64,000 bases of DNA, from positions 62,001-126,000 of the forward strand of contig JAFRDE010000001.1 of assembly GCA_017403985.1 (NCBI GenBank), given 5' to 3'. Every line of letters begins with the position of its first letter. Positions within the stretch are counted from its first letter, which is position 1. This document shows, piece after piece, positions 59,123-64,000 of this stretch. The notes beneath the pieces are model-generated. The model saw only the letters and a program-made list of their open reading frames with translations, was not told where the DNA came from and did no database searches. Both the position numbers and the translations under genes were made by a program. The DNA is from Ruminococcus sp. (GTDB lineage Bacteria > Bacillota > Clostridia > Oscillospirales > Acutalibacteraceae).

Positions 59123-60067
59123 TCAATACATCAAATCATCGATCGGTCGAGGCAGCTCGGTCTCGTTCGCATATGTATTATCAAATTGATACAGAACATC
59201 CTCATATGATACCGCATCGGGATATTTTTCGTACAGTTCTTTCACATGAGCAGCGTCATCCTCATTCAAAGGATAAAATGCGATATCGTTGAAGTAATTA
59301 CCGTCCCAGAAGTAGTATTTATCACCATCCTGAATGAAGTAATATTCAATACCCGACTGCGTGATGATCATATTCTTATCACAGGGATAAAAATCGATGA
59401 CCTTCAAATCGTAATCGCCCGTACTGAGTTCCCGATAACTGACCTTATCCTCCGTCGATGCTTTGAGCGCCTTGTTGACGATATCAGTTAAACTATCGTC
59501 AAGCAGGACATATTGATAATCGCGTGACGGCGTCCGATAATCGTTCAGCATATTCGTCGAGTATTCTGCATCATCATAATCGTAGTCACCGTAGCTCCAA
59601 TATTCAAAATAATAATGATCCAGCTCGGCTTTTTCGACTGTCTCTTTTATCTCGTCATATTTATCGGAACGAACATAATAAAGATGAGTGGTTGTCGCAT
59701 AGTATTCTCCGCCTTTATCGGTTATCCAAAAATCATCGGAAAATCCGTCGATATCGGCGAAAGCTCTGATAACGGTTCCGTCGCGCAGCACAGAAATCGG
59801 ATCCCCGTACTCATCAGTAAGAAGCAGCGGTACATCCTTTGTCGTGACATAGGGATTAGTCCATCCGTTGGAATAATCCGAAACAAAATCGATTTTATTG
59901 GCGAGGATCAGTTTATACACATTATCCTGATAAGTGATCTCGCTCTTATCATCGGAGTATACCGCGCGGTTCGCCTTCTTTTCCTCCAGCCACTCGCAGG
60001 AGCAGAGAGAGACGGAAATCAGGATGACCGCCAGCAATAAAGCGATGGTGCGAAAAGACTTTTTCAT
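59123..60067 (-). CDS. Putative lipoprotein of the ABC exporter operon
   Basis: A 314-residue protein with a lipoprotein signal: KSFRTIALLLAVILISVSLC then SC, so the lipidated Cys is near residue 22-24. The mature part is acidic and Tyr-rich (YYFEYWSYGDYDYDDAEY) with beta units such as DGDKYYFWDGNYF. No family recognised. It follows the permease gene by 14 bases with a GGGGAGGGGAGA site. Confidence 0.75.
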   Translation of the reverse strand: MKKSFRTIALLLAVILISVSLCSCEWLEEKKANRAVYSDDKSEITYQDNVYKLILANKIDFVSDYSNGWTNPYVTTKDVPLLLTDEYGDPISVLRDGTVIRAFADIDGFSDDFWITDKGGEYYATTTHLYYVRSDKYDEIKETVEKAELDHYYFEYWSYGDYDYDDAEYSTNMLNDYRTPSRDYQYVLLDDSLTDIVNKALKASTEDKVSYRELSTGDYDLKVIDFYPCDKNMIITQSGIEYYFIQDGDKYYFWDGNYFNDIAFYPLNEDDAAHVKELYEKYPDAVSYEDVLYQFDNTYANETELPRPIDDLMY

Positions 60068-60081
60068 GCTCTCCCCTCCCC

Positions 60082-60888
60082 TTATGTCAGATTGAGCTTT
60101 TTGCCCATGATAAACTTGGTGAACAGGAAATAAACGACGCCGAGAACAGCCTCGCCGATCAGCATGCCGCACAGATAAATATGCGTTGCGATGTACGGGT
60201 TTTCGGTCAGCCAATCCATGAGGTTTTCAAGCCATTCGGGGCTTAAGGAAACGATGATAATAAACACCGTTCCGATGATCTGAGAGATCACATACAGTCC
60301 GAAGTATACGCCGAATGCAAGCAGTACCTTTTTTCTGGACACCAGCTGACCGACGGAAATGCAGAAATAGTAGAGCAGGAAGGTGGTGATGCGCAGGGCG
60401 ATCAGCGCCAAAACACCTTCAAGGATATAAACCGCGCCCTGAGCGCCGAGCTCACGGAAAAATTGCTTAACAAGATAACCGAATGCCTTGAAGATCTCGA
60501 TGTTCACTTCACCAAGCGTGATCACCATAAACGACAGGAACACCGCTAAAAGTGAACCGACATAGAACAGCACGGATGTGATCAGCTTCGCGGCAATATG
60601 CTGTGCGGGCGTTACCGGCAGCGTATGGCTGAGATAGCCCTCATTCGTATACATTCCCTGATAGAAACGAACGATAGAAACGATCACCGTCATCAAAAGC
60701 AGTACAGCGATCGCTACGCCGTACAGAACGCAGGAAGAAATAAAAATAGAAGTATAAACGGTAGAATCCGTGTTCTCAAAAAGCTGTACGATCCGATTCA
60801 CAGCGGCGATACCGATCAGGATCAATTGAACCGGCAGCAGGAGTCTGAAATACGACTGAAAGTCATATTTGATCAGCTTCTTTACCAT
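60082..60888 (-). CDS. ABC transporter permease (YtrC/D-like)
   Basis: A 268-residue protein with six membrane segments and the exporter feature YLSHTLPVTPAQHIAAKLI after the second segment, seen in ABC-2-type permeases. It overlaps the ATPase gene by 7 bases. With the GntR regulator the arrangement matches YtrABCDEF-like exporters that respond to cell-wall antibiotics. The substrate is not known. Confidence 0.82.
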   Translation of the reverse strand: MVKKLIKYDFQSYFRLLLPVQLILIGIAAVNRIVQLFENTDSTVYTSIFISSCVLYGVAIAVLLLMTVIVSIVRFYQGMYTNEGYLSHTLPVTPAQHIAAKLITSVLFYVGSLLAVFLSFMVITLGEVNIEIFKAFGYLVKQFFRELGAQGAVYILEGVLALIALRITTFLLYYFCISVGQLVSRKKVLLAFGVYFGLYVISQIIGTVFIIIVSLSPEWLENLMDWLTENPYIATHIYLCGMLIGEAVLGVVYFLFTKFIMGKKLNLT

Positions 60889-61580
60889 TTGAACACCTCC
60901 CTAAACAGATCGTCTACGCTCATCTGATGCTCCTCACGGATATGATCGACGGTATCGTGAAGGACGACTCTGCCCTCTTTGATGAAGATGACCTCATCCA
61001 AGATCGATTCGATATCGGAAATCAGGTGCGTGGAGATCAAAACCGAAGCCTCGGGGTTATAGTTATTGATGATCGTAGAAATAATATAGTCGCGCGTAGC
61101 GGGATCAACGCCCGCGATCGGCTCGTCAAGGACATACAGCTTTGCATTACGGCTCATAACGAGGATCAGACAAACCTTTTCCTTATTGCCCTTGGAAAGG
61201 CTCTTCAAGCGCTGTTTTCTGTCTACGCCCAAGCGCGATATCATATCGAACGCCAGATCGGGACGAAAATCGTCATAGAAGTCGGCAAACATATTCACGA
61301 TCTGTTCCACCGTCATCCAGTTGTTGAGATAATTGACGTCGGGCAGATAACTGACCAGCGGTTTTGTATCAACACCCGGATGCTTTCCGTCGATCAAAAC
61401 CTCGCCTAAAGAAGGCTGCAGCAGACCGTTAACGATTTTGATCAATGTCGTTTTACCCGCGCCGTTCGGTCCGAGCAAACCGATGATCTTACCGCTTTCG
61501 ATACTCAGTGAAAGCCGATCAAGCGCTCTGGTCGACCCGAAGGTCTTGCACAGGTTATCACATCTTAATAACTCACCCAT
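60882..61580 (-). CDS. ABC transporter ATP-binding protein (YtrB-like)
   Basis: A 232-residue ATPase. Walker A is LLGPNGAGKTTLIK near 35-48, the Q-loop lies in SYLPDVNYLNN, the signature is the divergent LKSLSKGNKEK near 126-136 (canonical LSGGQ), and Walker B is LYVLDEPIAGVD near 148-159. It overlaps the GntR gene by 8 bases and the permease by 7, so the three are translationally coupled. Confidence 0.92.
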   Translation of the reverse strand: MGELLRCDNLCKTFGSTRALDRLSLSIESGKIIGLLGPNGAGKTTLIKIVNGLLQPSLGEVLIDGKHPGVDTKPLVSYLPDVNYLNNWMTVEQIVNMFADFYDDFRPDLAFDMISRLGVDRKQRLKSLSKGNKEKVCLILVMSRNAKLYVLDEPIAGVDPATRDYIISTIINNYNPEASVLISTHLISDIESILDEVIFIKEGRVVLHDTVDHIREEHQMSVDDLFREVFKW

Positions 61581-61935
61581 AGCGAAACTCCTTTATGATC
61601 TCGATGATCTCTTTTTTATCCAAGCCAAGCGCCTGCATATCGTTCAGATAATTGACCGTTTTCGAACGAATCAGGCTGTTCAAAACTTCTTTTGCGATCC
61701 CGATATTCTCACTGACATACCAGCCTGAGCCGCGCTTTGAGAATATTACGCCCTGCTGCTCAAGCTGTTCGAAGGACTTCTGTACCGTATTCGGCGTTAC
61801 ACCCGCGTTCAGCGCGACGTCGCGCACGGACATCAGCCTGTCCCCCGCGTTCAGCTCGCCGGACGCGATCAGCACGCACAGCTTCTCGCATATCTGCGGA
61901 CATATGGGACGCTTCTTATCCAGACGCCAATCCAT
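61573..61935 (-). CDS. GntR family transcriptional regulator (YtrA subfamily)
   Basis: A 120-residue one-domain-plus-helix regulator. A winged helix (about 10-76) contains GDRLMSVRDVALNAGVTPNTVQKSFEQLEQQGVIFSKRGSGWYV, the GntR signature. The short C-terminal helical part fits the YtrA subfamily, which controls ABC exporter operons. It is the first gene of the unit, and an inverted repeat overlaps its promoter, so autoregulation is likely. Confidence 0.92.
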   Translation of the reverse strand: MDWRLDKKRPICPQICEKLCVLIASGELNAGDRLMSVRDVALNAGVTPNTVQKSFEQLEQQGVIFSKRGSGWYVSENIGIAKEVLNSLIRSKTVNYLNDMQALGLDKKEIIEIIKEFRYG

Positions 61936-61949
61936 GCCACTCCTCCTAA

Positions 61950-61996
61950 CTGTATTATTGTATTAATACAGTAACACAATTCACAAAACAAGTCAA
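61950..61996 (-). promoter_or_regulatory. Promoter and operator of the GntR-ABC unit
   Basis: Minus strand: TTGACT (61996-61991), a 17-base spacer and TACTGT (61973-61968). CTGTATTA/TAATACAG (61950-61957 and 61964-61971), a perfect 8-bp inverted repeat with a 6-base centre, covers the -10 and start region, fitting a YtrA-type operator. Confidence 0.82.
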
Positions 61997-62022
61997 TAGG
62001 GATTACAAAAATGTGATAAAAA

Positions 62023-62052
62023 AGAAACGTCTCATCAGCGTGAGACGTTTCT
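62023..62052 (-). terminator. Terminator after the CofE-like gene
   Basis: AGAAACGTCTCA/TGAGACGTTTCT, 12-bp perfect stem, followed on the minus strand by TTTTTT. Confidence 0.9.
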
Positions 62053-62092
62053 GCCGGAGGGACGTCGCAAGCGTCGTCCCCTACCCTATTTG

Positions 62093-63292
62093 TTAATCGT
62101 TGGTATAGTTATCGAAATAGCCCTGTACCAGTACGACAGGCGTGCCCTTATCGCCCGAACCGGAGGTCAGATCACACAGGGAACCGATCAGGTCGGTGAG
62201 CTGACGCGGTGTTGTGCCCTGTGAAGCCATGTTGCCGACTAAATCTGCATCCTTGGTTTTGATACTCTCGGAGATCGCCGCCTTTAGCTCCTCGCCGTGA
62301 AGATGCTTGAAATCGTTATCGGCGAGATACTTGAGCTTGAGCTCGTTCGGCGTACCGATCAGGCCGGCGGTATGAGCGGGAGATACGACCGGATCGGCGA
62401 GCTCCCAGATCTTGCCCTGAGGATCCTTGAAAGCGCCGTCGCCGTAAACCATGACTTCGACGTCCTTGCCGGTGATCGACTTGATCTTCGCCTGAATATC
62501 CTCCACCAGCGGCTGTGCGTTCTGCGGGAACAGCTTAACGGTATCTTCGGTAGACTTGTTGGAACCTAAGAGACCGTAATTCTCGTTATAGCCGGAGCCG
62601 TTGACGGGAGCGTTCATGATATCATCCAGTCCGAGCACGATCTTCGCGCCCGCGTCCTTCAGGATGCGCTTGGTGCGCTTGCGGGTATGGATATCACAGG
62701 TCAGGACGGTATCGGTGTATTTGAGGATCGTCTTGGGACGGTTGGCAAAGACGATCTCTACCTCTGCCCCACTCTCTTCAATCAGGTTTTGATAATATTC
62801 AACATAGTCGACACCGGTGAACTCGTGCTTATTCACGCCGAACAGCTCACGATAGCGCTCGAGCGTCAACACGTCGCTGTAAGGGTTCACGCCCGCCTCG
62901 TCAATCTTATCGAGAGAAACCAGCTCGTTGCCGACCTCATCGGACGGATAAGACAGCATAAGGACGATCTTTTTGCAGCCCATCGCGATACCGCGCAGGC
63001 AGATAGCAAAGCGGTTGCGGGACAGGATCGGGAAGATCACGCCTACCGTTCCGCCGCCGAGCTTTGCCTTTACGTCGTCGGCGATATTCTGTACGGTCGC
63101 GTAGTTGCCCTGCGCGCGTGCGACGATCGACTCGGTCACAGCGATTACGTCGCGGTCACGGAGAGAAAATCCCTCGCTGTCAGCGGCAGCCAGAACGCTG
63201 TCGGTGACGATCGACGCAAGGTCGTCGCCGGTACGGATGATCGGGCAGCGAATACCGCGGGATACGGTACCGACTAATCTTTCATTACTCAT
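62093..63292 (-). CDS. Coenzyme F420-0:L-glutamate ligase-like protein
   Basis: A 399-residue member of the CofE family (PF01996). It begins ERLVGTVSRGIRCPIIRTGDDLASIVTDS, with LRDRDVIAVTESIVARAQGN near 45-64. The middle has GLDDIMNAPVNGSGYNENYG, and SPAHTAGLIGTPNELKLKYLAD lies toward the end. CofE adds glutamates to coenzyme F420, but no F420 genes are present and gut Clostridia usually lack it. The protein is also about 150 residues longer than archaeal CofE. It may ligate glutamate or another amino acid to a different cofactor. Confidence 0.82.
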   Translation of the reverse strand: MSNERLVGTVSRGIRCPIIRTGDDLASIVTDSVLAAADSEGFSLRDRDVIAVTESIVARAQGNYATVQNIADDVKAKLGGGTVGVIFPILSRNRFAICLRGIAMGCKKIVLMLSYPSDEVGNELVSLDKIDEAGVNPYSDVLTLERYRELFGVNKHEFTGVDYVEYYQNLIEESGAEVEIVFANRPKTILKYTDTVLTCDIHTRKRTKRILKDAGAKIVLGLDDIMNAPVNGSGYNENYGLLGSNKSTEDTVKLFPQNAQPLVEDIQAKIKSITGKDVEVMVYGDGAFKDPQGKIWELADPVVSPAHTAGLIGTPNELKLKYLADNDFKHLHGEELKAAISESIKTKDADLVGNMASQGTTPRQLTDLIGSLCDLTSGSGDKGTPVVLVQGYFDNYTND

Positions 63293-63407
63293 TCATGTAC
63301 ACTCCTTTAGCAGTTTAACTAATTAAAGCCATAGAGTATTATAATGGTATTGATGCTGTTTTTAATTCCTCATATGAATATAAAGCACAATTTTATCTGC
63401 CTACTGT

Positions 63408-63436
63408 TTGACAAAGCACAATCTTTGTGCTATACT
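63408..63436 (+). promoter_or_regulatory. Promoter of tRNA-Gly(TCC)
   Basis: TTGACA (63408-63413), a 17-base spacer containing GCACAA/TTGTGC, and TATACT (63431-63436), 18 bases before the tRNA. Confidence 0.9.
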
Positions 63437-63454
63437 ACATTCAGAATTAGACAT

Positions 63455-63528
63455 GCAGATGTAGTTTAGTGGTAGAACTTCAGCCTTCCAAGCTGACCGT
63501 GTGGGTTCGATTCCCATCATCTGCTCCA
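63455..63528 (+). tRNA. tRNA-Gly (anticodon TCC)
   Basis: Acceptor GCAGATG/CATCTGC, anticodon stem TCAGC/GCTGA around CTTCCAA, anticodon TCC. T-loop TTCGATT, CCA encoded. Confidence 0.95.
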
Positions 63529-63562
63529 AAAACAAAAGCACCCATAAGGGTGCTTTTGTTTT
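63529..63562. terminator. Terminator after tRNA-Gly
   Basis: AAAACAAAAGCACCC/GGGTGCTTTTGTTTT, 15-bp perfect stem with an ATAA loop. Confidence 0.93.
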
Positions 63563-63584
63563 TGGAATAAAACCGATATAGTAT

Positions 63585-63935
63585 CTATTTTGAGAGCATC
63601 ACAATTATTGTTATTACGATGGATATAACCGTTAATGCTACAAAAAAGCAAGCACAATTCTTAATGGTATTTATCATACTTAACTTCTTAAACGTCAGAT
63701 ACTCATTAATCTCTTTTTCAGATAAATCAGGCTTATAAATTGTGTAAAAATCATTCATCTCATTTCCGCCGGCATCAGTATATCTATGTATTCCATCCGG
63801 AAGATTCTCACCATTTTTTATCATTTGCAGATACTTTTTATTTTCTTCTTTAGTACAAGATATTTTTTGAAGCAAACCAACATCATATCGATATGATTCT
63901 ATTTCTTTCTTTATATCCAGTCTTTCTTTCGCCAT
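63585..63935 (-). CDS. Small hypothetical membrane protein
   Basis: A 116-residue protein. A charged helical N-terminal part (DIKKEIESYRYDVGLL), a segment ENLPDGIHRYTDAGGNEMND, and a C-terminal membrane segment of about 25 residues (ACFFVALTVISIVITIIVML). No family recognised. Codon use is more AT-rich than the neighbouring genes, which may indicate recent acquisition. AAGGAAG lies about 10 bases before ATG. The sequence after it to the window end shows nothing I can support. Confidence 0.65.
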   Translation of the reverse strand: MAKERLDIKKEIESYRYDVGLLQKISCTKEENKKYLQMIKNGENLPDGIHRYTDAGGNEMNDFYTIYKPDLSEKEINEYLTFKKLSMINTIKNCACFFVALTVISIVITIIVMLSK

Positions 63936-64000
63936 AACAGCACTTCCTTAAACAACAGTAAGAGTATACAAATCAAATGAAGATCATTACTTAGTATTAT

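Noticed and set aside
62053-62092. GGGACG/CGTCCC hairpin after the CofE-like gene as a repeat element
   Set aside because: Too short and no second copy seen in the window; the adjacent 12-bp terminator explains the region.

Overview
The window looks like chromosomal core sequence from a spore-forming Gram-positive anaerobe of the class Clostridia, most like the Ruminococcus/Oscillospirales group. This is inferred from gene content and from strong AGGAGG-type ribosome binding sites, not from a database match. The pointers are pro-sigma-K, a CwlD-like amidase, a SpoIIM-like protein, DnaD/DnaI-type primosome genes, a dockerin-bearing secreted protein and several Clostridia-specific families (DUF5685, DUF6873, PFL/UPF0210). 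Base composition is close to balanced and genes lie on both strands. I see no prophage, CRISPR array or insertion sequence.

Layout. 0-4.4 kb: DUF1294, an RluA pseudouridine synthase, then on the minus strand queA-tgt (queuosine) and yajC with a TIGR04086 membrane protein. 4.4-7.5 kb: asd-dapA-dapB (lysine/diaminopimelate). 7.5-9.1 kb: a DUF3343 protein with a cysteine-desulfurase-like enzyme. 9.1-12.6 kb: cdaA-cdaR (c-di-AMP), then rodA/ftsW-like. 12.8-15.7 kb: tsaE-tsaB-rpiB, upp and a lipoprotein. 16-18.2 kb: tRNA-Leu, a lipid kinase and a domain-swapped XdhC protein. 18.3-22.6 kb: metF, a separate MetH-activation-domain protein and metH. 22.8-28.6 kb: a tRNA cluster (Arg-His-Lys), ACT plus PFL proteins, a zinc-ribbon DUF2628 protein, prfB, YdcF, TSCPD and tRNA-Gly. 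28.7-36.4 kb: dnaD-dnaI, tRNA-Gln and tRNA-Pro, a decayed gene, a geranylgeranyl-reductase-like flavoprotein and pcrA. 36.4-43 kb: HAD phosphatase, DUF5685-DnaJ-membrane protein, a Big2/GH24 secreted lysozyme and two membrane proteins. 43-50.6 kb: an SOS-type dinB operon, phosphohexomutase, a dockerin protein, tRNA-Ser and hemW. 50.9-57.9 kb: prfC, sigK, cwlD, radA, DUF6873 and a Xer-type recombinase. 58-64 kb: a GntR-controlled ABC exporter operon, a CofE-like ligase, tRNA-Gly and a small membrane protein.

The most interesting signals are not in gene content. (1) In at least five places an intrinsic-terminator-like hairpin of the upstream gene has the Shine-Dalgarno or start codon of the next gene in its 3' arm. 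(2) Small dispersed palindromic repeats recur, and two copies have entered coding sequence: one supplies the C-terminus of the RluA protein and one sits in frame in the interdomain linker of MetH. (3) The 3' half of tRNA-Pro and its terminator are mirrored downstream in a long imperfect palindrome that was partly duplicated about 200 bp away. (4) dinB has a LexA-type box exactly inside its promoter spacer and is followed by an uncharacterised 79-residue protein. I did not find a clear large undescribed defence or biosynthetic system.
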